Assembly: GCA_900468535.1 (NCBI GenBank)
Contig: UBTY01000014.1
Location: 34,510-98,509, forward strand
Origin: Hyphomicrobiales bacterium
Lineage (GTDB): Bacteria; Pseudomonadota; Alphaproteobacteria; Rhizobiales; Rhizobiaceae
Length of the DNA: 64,000 nucleotides
Direction of reading: 5' to 3'
Each line of letters starts with the position of its first letter. The first letter of the stretch is position 1. The notes beneath the pieces were generated by a model. That model did not search any database. It had not been told where the DNA came from and saw nothing but the letters and a program-made list of their open reading frames with translations. This document shows, piece after piece, positions 25,949 through 35,010 of the stretch. The translations under genes and the position numbers were made by a program.

Positions 25949-28252
25949 TCAGGCGACCTTGTTGCGACGCCGCTGGACCGCGCGGCGGCCGATGGCCTGC
26001 TGCAGAAGCGCGATATTCTGGGAGGGAACCGGGGGCGAGAAGACGTAGCCCTGAATAAGATCGGTTGCACGATACTTGTTCAGAAGCGCGAGTTGCTCGG
26101 TCGTTTCGACACCTTCGGTGACGATCTTCAAGCCGAGTTCGCGGGCAAGATTGACGGTGCCGCGCAGCAGCTTGAGACGACGGCCGTCTTCGACGATGTT
26201 GCGCAGGAAGGAACGGTCGATCTTGACGATATCGAGCGGCAGGGTATCGAGGTAGCTGAGGCTCGAGAAGCCGGTGCCGAAGTCGTCGATGGCGATGGTG
26301 ATGCCGCGGGCGCGCAGTTCCGCGAGAATGGCGCGAACCGCCGCCGGCTCGTCGATCAGGCAGCTCTCGGTGATCTCGAGGTGCAGACGCGACGCCTCGA
26401 GCTTCGATGCCTGCAGCGCTTCGGCGACGACCGCGAGGATATCGGCGTCACGCAGGTCGCGCGCCGACAGATTGACCGACACCGCAATGTGCTCTGGCCA
26501 GGTCATGCAGTCCGCGCAGGCCTTCATCAGAATGAAGCGCGTGATATCGGAGATGACACCCATCTCTTCGGCGAGGCGAATGAAGACGTCGGGCGGGATT
26601 GCTCCCTTTTCCGGATGCACCCACCGTGCAAGCGCTTCCGCGCATTCGATACGCGAACCGTCGGCCTTGAACATCGGCTGGTAGGCGACGCTCAGGCCCT
26701 TGGCCGCGATGGCGTCGCGCAGGTCCGACTTGAGCTTCTGCTGCTCGATGTAGCGTCCGTCCATCTCCCGCTCGAAGCCCGAAAGGCCGCCGCGCTGCTT
26801 GGATTTGCTTTCGAACAAAGCGAGGTCGGCCTTGATGCTCCACTCCTCCATCGCGAAGGCGTCGCTCTCGAGCAGGACGAAGCCGCCGCTCAAGGACACG
26901 AGGAAGGTCACATCGTCAGCTTCATAGGTACCCTGGATCGCCGTGTGAACCCGACGAATTTCAGCGTCGAGTGCCGCCATGTCCTTCGCATGCGGGAAGA
27001 ACAGGATGAACTGGTCGCCCATCAGGCGGCCGACCGTTGCCTTGCCGGCCTGCTTGGCGACGCGATTGGCAATCGCGCACAACAGGCGGTCGCCGGTAAC
27101 GTGGCCGCGCATGTCGTTGACATGCTTGAACTCGTCGATGTCGAGAACCATGAAGCCGATCGGGCCGCGCTTCTTGGTGTGCCTGGCGAGGTAATCCTGA
27201 ACGAGGTGGCTGAAATACTCGCGGTTCGGCAGGCCCGTGAGGGAATCGAAACGCACCATGTGCAGGATCTTCTGCTCGGCCTTCACGCGGCTCGAGACGT
27301 CCTCGAAGATCAGCACGGCACCGCCGTCGGCGCGCGGGCTTGCCGAAAACTCGAGCGACAGATCCTCGGGAAAGTGAATAAGCGTGCGCGAAAGCTTGCC
27401 TTCCGCGACATGCGTCATCTGCCGCAGGATAAGTTCCGGCTGCGACGCGTCCATGAAGCTGTAGCGGGCGCCGTAGCGCAGGACAGCGCCAAGATCGCGA
27501 TCCTTCAGCCGCTCCGGGTCGCCGATTCTCAGGAGTTCGCACGCCTTCCGGTTGATGACCTGAATGCGGTTCTGTGCATCAACCATGACGAGGCCATGCG
27601 GCATGTTGTTGAGCGCGGTGTCGAAACGATCGGCGATCGACGTGATTTCACGACGGGCAATGACGTTCTCATAGAGGAACTCGCGCACGCCGTTCGCCAT
27701 GGCGCGGGTCGTCAGCCAGAACGGAATGAGGAAGATCGACAGGATGCCACGGTAGAAATCCAGCACCATAAGGCTGCAGATGATCATCGGCAGGCAGCAG
27801 GAGAACGTCTGGATATCGATCGCCATCCGCGATCCGTAGTTTCGTCCGACCACGGATACCATCGTCGCCATGGTGACGGCGATACAGGCGAGTTCGGCAA
27901 AGCCGTCGCCGAGGAAGAATATGGCGTAACCGCTTGCAAAACCAAGCAAAGTCGTGGTGCCGGCGGCACCGGTGACGAGAATGCGCTCCCAACGCTGGAT
28001 GTCGTCGTGCGTCAGCGCGTCCTTGTTGACCTTGTCGAAGGCACGGAAGGTTGCAATGCGGCCGATGAAGACGACGATGAAGCCGAGGGCCAGGGCGACA
28101 TAAAGGGGAGACTGGGTTTTGGCGGCGATCGCGAGGCACGTCGCAGCATGGACGATCACACCGACGAGCAACGTCATGCGGTTCCCTGAGAGGGAACTCA
28201 CAAACGACAGATACACATCCGTAGGGACCCTGTTCGGGTTATGTGGTTTCAT
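25949..28252 (-). CDS. membrane GGDEF/EAL protein with degenerate GGDEF site
   Basis: A 767-residue cyclic-di-GMP protein. About six membrane segments (residues 20-200) are followed by a PAS-like domain (RFDTALNNMPHGLVMVDAQN), a GGDEF domain and an EAL domain. The GGDEF signature is altered to LMGDQF, so cyclase activity is doubtful. The EAL domain keeps AEALARW near residue 538, LEITES, IDDFGTGFSSLSYL and VTEGVET, so phosphodiesterase activity is expected, with the GGDEF part perhaps sensing GTP. The ATG at 28252 follows AGGGAAAG; the frame continues upstream to 28345 without a better start. Confidence 0.93.
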   Translation of the reverse strand: MKPHNPNRVPTDVYLSFVSSLSGNRMTLLVGVIVHAATCLAIAAKTQSPLYVALALGFIVVFIGRIATFRAFDKVNKDALTHDDIQRWERILVTGAAGTTTLLGFASGYAIFFLGDGFAELACIAVTMATMVSVVGRNYGSRMAIDIQTFSCCLPMIICSLMVLDFYRGILSIFLIPFWLTTRAMANGVREFLYENVIARREITSIADRFDTALNNMPHGLVMVDAQNRIQVINRKACELLRIGDPERLKDRDLGAVLRYGARYSFMDASQPELILRQMTHVAEGKLSRTLIHFPEDLSLEFSASPRADGGAVLIFEDVSSRVKAEQKILHMVRFDSLTGLPNREYFSHLVQDYLARHTKKRGPIGFMVLDIDEFKHVNDMRGHVTGDRLLCAIANRVAKQAGKATVGRLMGDQFILFFPHAKDMAALDAEIRRVHTAIQGTYEADDVTFLVSLSGGFVLLESDAFAMEEWSIKADLALFESKSKQRGGLSGFEREMDGRYIEQQKLKSDLRDAIAAKGLSVAYQPMFKADGSRIECAEALARWVHPEKGAIPPDVFIRLAEEMGVISDITRFILMKACADCMTWPEHIAVSVNLSARDLRDADILAVVAEALQASKLEASRLHLEITESCLIDEPAAVRAILAELRARGITIAIDDFGTGFSSLSYLDTLPLDIVKIDRSFLRNIVEDGRRLKLLRGTVNLARELGLKIVTEGVETTEQLALLNKYRATDLIQGYVFSPPVPSQNIALLQQAIGRRAVQRRRNKVA

Positions 28253-28591
28253 CCATACTTTCCCTGTGCCGCAGAACCATACGCCCAACCCTTTAAAAAT
28301 TGATTTCGTGGCTGCCGTACATTTGGCGGATTTTTCTAAAACCATAGCGGGAATATCGTGGTTTCAGAACGGTTTATGCAGCCTAATGGGGATGTTCCAT
28401 TGCGAACCGGGACGGGGCCGAGGTGTCCGGCAACCGAGAAAGATGGCCTGGCTCGCGCATGACGCGAGGCGCCGCAACCATAGACTATAGTCCTACGCCG
28501 GAGCTCCATTCTTCCAATTTAGAAAACGCTGGTCTACACAAAACGAAAGGGAGAACGCGCCGAAAAAGGCGCGGCAAAATGGGGGAAAGGC
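28253..28591. other. divergent intergenic region
   Basis: About 340 bases between the GGDEF/EAL gene and dctQ, presumably carrying both promoters. A small hairpin CGCGCC-A-rich loop-GGCGCG lies at 28556-28573, shortly upstream of the dctQ ribosome-binding site. Nothing else was recognised. Confidence 0.45.
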
Positions 28592-29131
28592 ATGCCGGCT
28601 TTGCTGACCGTCAGCCGGCTGATCGATGCGATCAGCCAATTCATGGGCAAACTGTCCGAATACATGGTGCTGGCCTGCTGTCTGATCAGCGCCGCCAACG
28701 CCCTGATCCGATACTCTTTCAACTACAGCTCCAACGGCTGGCTCGAGATCCAGTGGTATCTCTTCGCCTTCATCGTCGTGCTTGGCGCAGCCCACACCCT
28801 GCGCATGAACGAGCATGTCCGCGTCGACCTGATCTACGGCGCAGTCTCCGAGAAGACGAGGCTCTGGATCGACATCATCGGCCTCATCGTCTTCCTCATT
28901 CCGGCCTGCATTTTCCTGACCTGGCTCTGCTGGCCCTTCTTCCTGTCCTCGTACCTGCAGCATGAAGTCTCGGCAAATGCCGGCGGCCTGATCCGCTGGC
29001 CGGTCAAACTTGTGCTTCTCCTCGGCTTCGGGCTGCTGACCCTGCAGGGTCTCTCGGAGTTGATCAAGCGGATCGCGGCCGTGACCGGCTACATCCGGAT
29101 CGACACGACATACGAAAAGCCGCTGCAGTAA
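28592..29131 (+). CDS. TRAP transporter small permease (DctQ type)
   Basis: A 179-residue membrane protein with four predicted transmembrane segments and the DctQ signature (SNGWLEIQWYLFAFIVVLGA followed by AAHTLRMNEHVRVDLIYG). It partners the large permease DctM encoded 21 bases downstream, moving organic acids with sodium or proton symport. GGGGGAAAGG precedes the ATG. No periplasmic DctP gene is adjacent on either side. Confidence 0.92.
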   Translation: MPALLTVSRLIDAISQFMGKLSEYMVLACCLISAANALIRYSFNYSSNGWLEIQWYLFAFIVVLGAAHTLRMNEHVRVDLIYGAVSEKTRLWIDIIGLIVFLIPACIFLTWLCWPFFLSSYLQHEVSANAGGLIRWPVKLVLLLGFGLLTLQGLSELIKRIAAVTGYIRIDTTYEKPLQ

Positions 29132-29152
29132 GCCGGATCGGGAGGAACGCGA

Positions 29153-30685
29153 TTGTTTGATTTCGGCATCATTCCGCCGGCCATGTTCGTGGGCATGGTC
29201 CTGTTCATGCTCTACGGCTTTCCGGTCGCCTTTTCGCTGGCGGCCGTCGGCCTGTTCTTCGGCATCATCGGCATCGCCACCGGCCATTTCAGCGAAGCCT
29301 TCCTGCAGGCCCTGCCCCTGCGCTTCTTCGGCATCGTTTCCAACGACCTGCTGCTTGCCATCCCCTTCTTCACCTTCATGGGCGCCATTCTGGAGCGCTG
29401 CGGTCTCGCGGAAGATCTGCTGGAGGGGACAGGCAAGCTGTTCGGTCGCATTCCCGGCGGCCTTGCCTATGCCGTGATCCTCGTCGGCGCGGTGCTCGGC
29501 GCGATCACCGGAACGGTCGCGGCCTCGGTCATCACTATGGGTGTGATCTCGCTGCCAATCATGCTGCGCTATGGCTACAGTCCGCGGCTTGCCACCGGCG
29601 TCATCGCTGCGTCAGGCACGATCACCCAGGTCATCCCGCCGTCCCTGGTGCTGGTCGTGCTTGCCGACCAGCTCGGCAAATCGGTCGGCGACATGTATCT
29701 CGGCGCCATCGGCCCATCGATCCTGCAGGTCGCGATCTTCATGGGTTATATCCTGATCCTGTCGATCCTGAAGCCGGCCTCGATGCCGCCGCTGCCCAAG
29801 GAAGTGCGTGGAGACTTCAACTGGGCGCTGCTCTTCAAGGTGCTATCGGGGATGGTGCCCTCGATCGTGCTGATCTTCCTGGTGCTCGGCACGATCTTCA
29901 TGGGCCTGGCGACCCCGACTGAAGCCGGCGCGCTCGGCGTCGTCGGCGCCATGGTGCTGGCCGCCATGCATCGCCGCCTGACATGGCCGCTGATGCAGGA
30001 AGCCATGCGCTCGACCATGCATATCACCTCCATGGTCGTGATGATCCTGATCGGCTCCACCTGCTTCAGCCTCGTCTTCCAGGGCATGGATGGCTCGCGC
30101 TGGATCGAGCACATGCTGTCGGGCATCCCGGGCGGCCCTGTCGGCTTCCTGATCTTCGTCAACATCTTCATCTTCGTGCTGGCGTTCTTCCTCGATTTCT
30201 TCGAGATCGCCTTCATCGTCATCCCGATGCTGGCCCCGGTCGCCTCGGCCCTTGGTATCGACCTGATCTGGTTCGGCGTGCTGATCTGCGTCAACATGCA
30301 GACGAGCTTCATGCACCCGCCTTTCGGCTTCGCGCTCTTCTATCTGCGCTCGATCGCCGATCGCAGCGTCAAGACCTCGGATATCTACATGGGTGCCCTG
30401 CCCTGGGTCTGCATGCAGCTGATCCTCGTGGCGATCGTGATCTTCTGGCCGCAATCGGTTACCTATTGGCTCGACAAGGGACCGAAGGTCGATCCGAACT
30501 CGATCAAGATCGAGGTACCGGGCTTCGGCGGCAATGGGCTCGGGCTGCCGCCGCCGGCAATGCCGGGCGGCGCCCCACAGCTGCCTGGCCTGACGCTGCC
30601 GCCGCTGAACGGCCTGCCCGGGCAGCCACCGGCACAGCCAAAGCCCGCGCAGCCGGATCTGAGCCAGCCGCCTGTGATCAAGTAG
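29153..30685 (+). CDS. TRAP transporter large permease (DctM type)
   Basis: A 510-residue inner-membrane transporter with about 12 membrane segments of the DctM/IT superfamily (GAVLGAITGTVAASVITMG, ASGTITQVIPPSLVLVVL, FLDFFEIAFIVIPMLAPV). The start is a TTG with GGAGGAAC 5 bases upstream. Unusually, the last 50 residues form a Pro/Leu/Gly/Gln-rich tail (PPPAMPGGAPQLPGLTLPPL and onward) not expected for the family. It pairs with the small permease upstream. The substrate is unknown, since no binding protein is adjacent. Confidence 0.92.
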   Translation: MFDFGIIPPAMFVGMVLFMLYGFPVAFSLAAVGLFFGIIGIATGHFSEAFLQALPLRFFGIVSNDLLLAIPFFTFMGAILERCGLAEDLLEGTGKLFGRIPGGLAYAVILVGAVLGAITGTVAASVITMGVISLPIMLRYGYSPRLATGVIAASGTITQVIPPSLVLVVLADQLGKSVGDMYLGAIGPSILQVAIFMGYILILSILKPASMPPLPKEVRGDFNWALLFKVLSGMVPSIVLIFLVLGTIFMGLATPTEAGALGVVGAMVLAAMHRRLTWPLMQEAMRSTMHITSMVVMILIGSTCFSLVFQGMDGSRWIEHMLSGIPGGPVGFLIFVNIFIFVLAFFLDFFEIAFIVIPMLAPVASALGIDLIWFGVLICVNMQTSFMHPPFGFALFYLRSIADRSVKTSDIYMGALPWVCMQLILVAIVIFWPQSVTYWLDKGPKVDPNSIKIEVPGFGGNGLGLPPPAMPGGAPQLPGLTLPPLNGLPGQPPAQPKPAQPDLSQPPVIK

Positions 30686-30700
30686 GTCCTCAAGAGAAGT

Positions 30701-30838
30701 CCCTCCCCAACCCCTCCCCACAAGGGGGAGGGGCTAACCAAGGCTCAACACCTCGGCAAGAGAGTGCCTATGGTGGTGGCGAAAACGGCGCAACACGTTA
30801 AGCCCCTCCCCCTTGTGGGGAGGGGTTGGGGAGGGGTC
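30701..30838. repeat. inverted pair of dispersed GC-rich repeat units
   Basis: Two copies of the same repeat face each other: 30701-30735 reads as the complement of the copy at 30801-30838, with about 65 bases between. Together they can form a very long hairpin after dctM. Each unit holds a CCCCTCCCCC-TTGT-GGGGAGGGG palindrome and the tract GGGGAGGGGTTGGGGAGGGG. Other copies are at 36816, 48939 and 63966. Confidence 0.95.
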
Positions 30839-30891
30839 TGTTTCGGCCGCCCTGCCTTGCAATGCCCCGCTTTACAGGGAACAACTTGCCT

Positions 30892-31857
30892 ATGAGCATT
30901 CCCGCCACACACCCCTTCGCCTTCGACCCCACCTACGGCATGACCCTTGCCGATCTCCGAGCGATCGTACCGCCCAAGGCGCCGCCGAGCTTCGACGCCT
31001 TCTGGCGGGCCCGATACGAAAAGGCGATCGCCACCGACCCACAGCCGGTGCTTCGGAAAAGCAAGCTGACGCATCCCGACTGGCAGGTGCTCGACATTAC
31101 CTACACGTCGACCGGTGGATTCGAGATTGGCGGCTGGCTACTCCTGCCCCGGCAACAGCCGGTACGCCGCGGATTGGTAGTGGGCCACGGCTATGGCGGT
31201 CGCGACGCGCCCGATTTCGACCTGCCGGTCGAGGAAGCTGCCATCCTCTTCCCCTGCGCCCGCGGCCTGTCGCTCAGCGCCCGCCCACCGATTCCGGCCG
31301 ATGCGTCGGGCCACGTCCTCCAAGGCATCGACAACCCCGAAACCTACATCATCGGTGGCTGCGTTGACGATCTCTGGCTAGCCGTGTCAACGCTTCTGGC
31401 ACTCTATCCCTGGCTCTCGGGCCACATCGGCTACAGCGGCATCAGCTTTGGCGGCGGCCTCGGCGCGCTGGCGATCCCGTTCGATCCGCGCATCGATCGC
31501 GCCCACCTCGTCGTCCCTACCTTCGGCGACCGGGAACAATGGTTGACACTGCCGACCGTCGGCAGTGCCGATTCCGTGCAGATGTACCAGAAGACACATG
31601 GAAGTGTGCTCGACACCCTGCGCATGTTCGACGCCGCCTGCGCCGCAAGCCGGATCAAGGTGCCGATGCTCGCGGCCGTCGCCCTTTTCGACCCCGCCGT
31701 AGCGCCGCCCTGCCAGTTCGCGGTGGCCAACGCCCTGCCGACATCAAAATATAATGAAACCTTCATATTGGATGCGGGACACTTCGATTATCCCGGAAGC
31801 ATTGAGCAGAGCGCGGTCCTGCGCGAGAAAGTCCGAGATTTCTTCAAGGTGTTATGA
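30892..31857 (+). CDS. acetyl xylan esterase / cephalosporin deacetylase-type hydrolase
   Basis: An alpha/beta hydrolase of 321 residues, the usual length of the AXE1 (CE7) family. The nucleophile elbow is GYSGISFGGG, the acid is in VALFDPAVAPPC, and the catalytic His in LDAGHFDYPG. The start FDPTYGMTLADLRA and the RGLSLSA region agree with the family. It probably removes acetyl groups from sugars or oligosaccharides. No signal peptide is seen, so it acts in the cytoplasm. The ATG at 30892 has AGGGA 11 bases upstream; an in-frame ATG at 30862 is an alternative. It overlaps the next gene by ATGA. Confidence 0.85.
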   Translation: MSIPATHPFAFDPTYGMTLADLRAIVPPKAPPSFDAFWRARYEKAIATDPQPVLRKSKLTHPDWQVLDITYTSTGGFEIGGWLLLPRQQPVRRGLVVGHGYGGRDAPDFDLPVEEAAILFPCARGLSLSARPPIPADASGHVLQGIDNPETYIIGGCVDDLWLAVSTLLALYPWLSGHIGYSGISFGGGLGALAIPFDPRIDRAHLVVPTFGDREQWLTLPTVGSADSVQMYQKTHGSVLDTLRMFDAACAASRIKVPMLAAVALFDPAVAPPCQFAVANALPTSKYNETFILDAGHFDYPGSIEQSAVLREKVRDFFKVL

Positions 31858-32582
31858 ACCGGGAATATCTGCGCTGGCATAGTCCGCGCCTGCATCGCGA
31901 GATGGAACTGCTGGTGTTCGGCCATGCCGGCGCCAAGGTGCTGATGTTTCCGACCCGCGAGGGACGTTTCTGGGAATACGAAAGGCTCGGTGTTATAGAG
32001 AGCCTTGCCGAAAAGCTGCACGCCGGCCAACTGCAGCTCTACTGCATCGAGGGGCTCGCCGCCGAGACCTTCTACGGCTTCGACCGTCATCCGGCCGACC
32101 GCATCCGCCGCCACACAGCCTTCGAGGATTACATCCTGAACGAAGTCCTGCCGCTGATGGCATCGAAGAACGGACATGAGTGCACCATCGTGCATGGCTG
32201 CAGCCTCGGAGCCTTCCAGGCCGCCAGTCTGGTCTTCCGGCATCCGCACCTGTTCCGCAAGCTGGTTGCCTTCTCCGGCCGCTACGACCTGACGATCAGG
32301 GTCGAATCCTTCGGCGATCTGTTCGACGGCTATTATGACGACGCCGTCTATTTCCATACGCCGACGCACTTCCTGCCGGGACTGCATGGCGGCTGGCAGC
32401 TGGAGAAACTGCGCGAGGTCGAGATCGTCCTGACCATCGGCGACGCCGACCCGTTCCTCGACAACAACTACCACCTTAGCCGGCTGCTGGCGGAGAAGCA
32501 GGTCGGACACCAGCTCCATGTCTGGAACGGCCGCGCGCATCGGGCAGGCGCCTGGCGCAAGATGGCCGGCCTCTACATCTGA
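31854..32582 (+). CDS. esterase-D-like alpha/beta hydrolase
   Basis: A 242-residue protein of the putative esterase (EstA/FrmB-like) superfamily. The nucleophile elbow is VHGCSLGAFQAA, with Ser in the G-x-S-x-G position, and HRAG near the end supplies a candidate catalytic His; GDADPFLDN gives a candidate acid. It starts inside the stop of the upstream acetyl-esterase-like gene (ATGA overlap), so the two are made together and may act on the same esterified substrate. No signal peptide is visible. Confidence 0.82.
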   Translation: MNREYLRWHSPRLHREMELLVFGHAGAKVLMFPTREGRFWEYERLGVIESLAEKLHAGQLQLYCIEGLAAETFYGFDRHPADRIRRHTAFEDYILNEVLPLMASKNGHECTIVHGCSLGAFQAASLVFRHPHLFRKLVAFSGRYDLTIRVESFGDLFDGYYDDAVYFHTPTHFLPGLHGGWQLEKLREVEIVLTIGDADPFLDNNYHLSRLLAEKQVGHQLHVWNGRAHRAGAWRKMAGLYI

Positions 32583-32598
32583 TCCGACAGCCATCTAC

Positions 32599-34200
32599 CT
32601 AGACAAGAACCTCTTCTCCCAGCGGAAGCTGTATCAGTCGCGATATGCCGATATTCTCCAGAAACACCTCATCGTGACTGACGACCAGCAGCGCCCCATC
32701 ATAAGCCTGAAGGCCAGCCTCGACGGCCGCTATGGAATCGATATCCAGATGGTTGGTCGGTTCGTCAAGGATCAGCAGCGGCGGCGGCTTCGCGCCGCCG
32801 AGGACGCAGGCAAGCCCGGCGCGCAGCAACTGCCCTCCTGACAGCGTCGACACTTGCTGCAGGGCGGCATCCGCCCGGAACATGAAACGCGCCAGCGCCG
32901 CGCGGCAGGCATTCTCATTGGCACCGAGATTGAGATTGCGGAAATTCTCGCGGATCGACAGCGATCGATCGAGGAGACTGACGCTCTGATCGAATAGCGA
33001 AAAGCCCGTCATGACAGAGACCGTTCCGGAACACGGCAGCAACGCCCCTGTAATCAGGGCCAGCAGCGTCGTCTTGCCGGATCCGTTCGGTCCGGCGATA
33101 GCGACGCGATCGGGGCCAGTCATCGCGAACGTGAGGTTTCGGATGATTGGCGCCTCCGACCGATAGCCGGCGGTGACGCTTTCCAGCCGGAGAACATCCC
33201 TGCCGGGCGGCAGTCCCGTCGAGGCGAGCTGAGCGGAGAAGGGCTGCAGGATCTCGATCCGCTTCCTAGCCGCCGAGGCCTCTTCCATCGCCTCCTCGCG
33301 ACGTTTCTCGCCGAGGCGAACCTTGTTGCCGCTGGTGTTTTCCGCCGCCCGCTTGAGACCGCCGGCGACGATGCGCGGCATATCCCCGCGTGCCGCCTTC
33401 TTGCGGCCGTTGCGATCGCTGCGGGCCTGCCGCTCCGCGGCGACCTGGGCGCTGCGGACCACATCGGCAACGCGCCGCTCGGCGTCCGCGAGATCGTGTT
33501 CGGCGGCAGCGAGCTCGAGCGACTTGCGCTCCTGAAAGACGCTCCAGTTTCCACCATATCGCCGGGCGCCAAGCGTGGTGATCTCGACGATCGCATCCAT
33601 GGTTTCAAGCAATTCACGATCATGGCTGACGACAATGGCGCCGGCGCGCCAGCCGGCGAGCAAGTCGATGACAGCCTCCCGTCCATCGCGGTCGAGATTG
33701 TTGGTCGGCTCGTCGAGCACAAGGAAATCGGGATCGGAGAAGACGAGAGCTGCAAGACCCACGCGCGTCCGCTGCCCACCCGAAAGCGAGGTCAACAGCG
33801 TTTCGGGTTCCGCGTCCAACCCGACGCGTTCGATCGCCGCGGCAATGCGCGCTTCGATCGTCCAATCGGCATTGGCGAGTTCGTCGGCCGTGGCATCACC
33901 GGCTTCGGCGCGGCGAAGGATAGCGAGCGCATCACTGGCGCCGAAGAGATCGGCGACGGTTGCGCCCTCCTCCACCTGGACCGACTGGCGCAGGATGCCG
34001 AGGCGCCCGCCAAAGGCAATGCTGCCCGACTGCGGCTGCAATTCGCCGGAAACGAGCTTCAGCAGCGTCGTCTTGCCGACACCGTTGCGACCGACGAGGC
34101 CGGTTCGTTCAGCGCCGAAGCTCAGATCGAGGTGGGAAAGAAGGGTGCGCCCGTCAGGCGTTGACCACGAAAGATTCGACAGGGTAATGGATGCAGGCAT
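32599..34200 (-). CDS. ABC-F family ATPase
   Basis: A 533-residue soluble protein with two ABC domains and no membrane segments. Domain 1 has GLVGRNGVGKTTLL, LSGGQRTRVGLAAL and VLDEPTNNLD. Domain 2 has IAGPNGSGKTTLL, LSGGQLLRAGLA and ILDEPTNHLD. The charged linker between them (RKKAARGDMPRIVAGGLKRA) fits ABC-F proteins, which act on ribosomes or, like Uup, in translation and genome maintenance. The ATG at 34200 gives the natural MPASITLSNLSW start; the frame runs on to 34266. It is convergent with the esterase gene 16 bases away. Confidence 0.92.
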   Translation of the reverse strand: MPASITLSNLSWSTPDGRTLLSHLDLSFGAERTGLVGRNGVGKTTLLKLVSGELQPQSGSIAFGGRLGILRQSVQVEEGATVADLFGASDALAILRRAEAGDATADELANADWTIEARIAAAIERVGLDAEPETLLTSLSGGQRTRVGLAALVFSDPDFLVLDEPTNNLDRDGREAVIDLLAGWRAGAIVVSHDRELLETMDAIVEITTLGARRYGGNWSVFQERKSLELAAAEHDLADAERRVADVVRSAQVAAERQARSDRNGRKKAARGDMPRIVAGGLKRAAENTSGNKVRLGEKRREEAMEEASAARKRIEILQPFSAQLASTGLPPGRDVLRLESVTAGYRSEAPIIRNLTFAMTGPDRVAIAGPNGSGKTTLLALITGALLPCSGTVSVMTGFSLFDQSVSLLDRSLSIRENFRNLNLGANENACRAALARFMFRADAALQQVSTLSGGQLLRAGLACVLGGAKPPPLLILDEPTNHLDIDSIAAVEAGLQAYDGALLVVSHDEVFLENIGISRLIQLPLGEEVLV

Positions 34201-34554
34201 GGATAAAGGACTCCCGAATGGCAAGGCGAACTGGCGTTGCGATCGGGGTGAAATCCATTGCTGCACACATCCGTTGGTATTGGCGATGACCGCAATCTAG
34301 GCGGGCACCACGCCAAAATCAAGGCAGCGGATGGCGGAAGTCAGATCACGGGAGATCGCCAGCCTGTTTTCACGCGAGGAACGATCGACCTGTGTACGCG
34401 CATCCGGCCGTCCGGAGCCGTACCAGCGTGTGCGCTCACGATAAAATGCTATCATATTGAAAACGCTGATAACGCTGATGTCAGAAGTCGTGAATTTGCG
34501 ATCCCTGGGAGCCACGCTAGAGAGCAAGGAGGACATCACTACGAAAGGAACCCG
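34201..34554. other. divergent intergenic region
   Basis: About 350 bases between the ABC-F gene and the DoxX gene. An AT-richer patch around 34440-34490 is the best promoter candidate for doxX. No repeat, RNA gene or clear operator was seen. Confidence 0.4.
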
Positions 34555-34956
34555 ATGCTCTCCTCGATCCACCTGGCGCAGCCATATCTCCTCAGCCTGT
34601 TGCGCGTCGTCTCCTCGCTCGTGCTCTTTAGCTACGGCACGCAGAAGATCCTGCATTTTCCGGCCGCCGAACGCGTACCAGACGTGGGCTCGATGTCCTG
34701 GATCGCCGGTCTGCTCGAACTGACGCTCGGCTTCCTCGTGTTGACAGGTTTCAAGACACGCGCCGCGGCTTTCGTCCTTTCGGGCCTGATGGCATTTGCC
34801 TATTTCATCGGGCATGCCCCAAAAGGCTTCTACCCGGCGCAGAACGGCGGCGTCGCCGCAATCCTGTTCTGCTTCGTTTTTCTCTATCTGGTTGCGGCCG
34901 GCGGTGGCCCACTCAGCATCGATGCGCTCATCAAGCGCAAGCAGGCAGCAGCCTGA
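34555..34956 (+). CDS. DoxX-family membrane protein
   Basis: A 133-residue protein with four hydrophobic helices and the DoxX motif LLRVVSSLVLFSYGTQKIL, then GLLELTLGFLVLTGFKTRAAA. The family is linked to thiol or redox stress, but most members are uncharacterised. The ATG at 34555 follows AAAGGAA; the open frame runs upstream to 34258 but that part is hydrophilic and unlike the family. It appears to be a single gene, convergent with the small secreted-protein gene. Confidence 0.88.
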   Translation: MLSSIHLAQPYLLSLLRVVSSLVLFSYGTQKILHFPAAERVPDVGSMSWIAGLLELTLGFLVLTGFKTRAAAFVLSGLMAFAYFIGHAPKGFYPAQNGGVAAILFCFVFLYLVAAGGGPLSIDALIKRKQAAA

Positions 34957-35010
34957 CCGAATTCCCGGTTCGGAGCGGCAAGCCGCCGCTTCGAACACTC
35001 AGCCGGAGAC

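Noticed and set aside
34974..34985. Small GCGGC-AA-GCCGC hairpin between the DoxX and secreted-protein genes
   Set aside because: A 5-bp stem with no T-run is too weak to be called a terminator.
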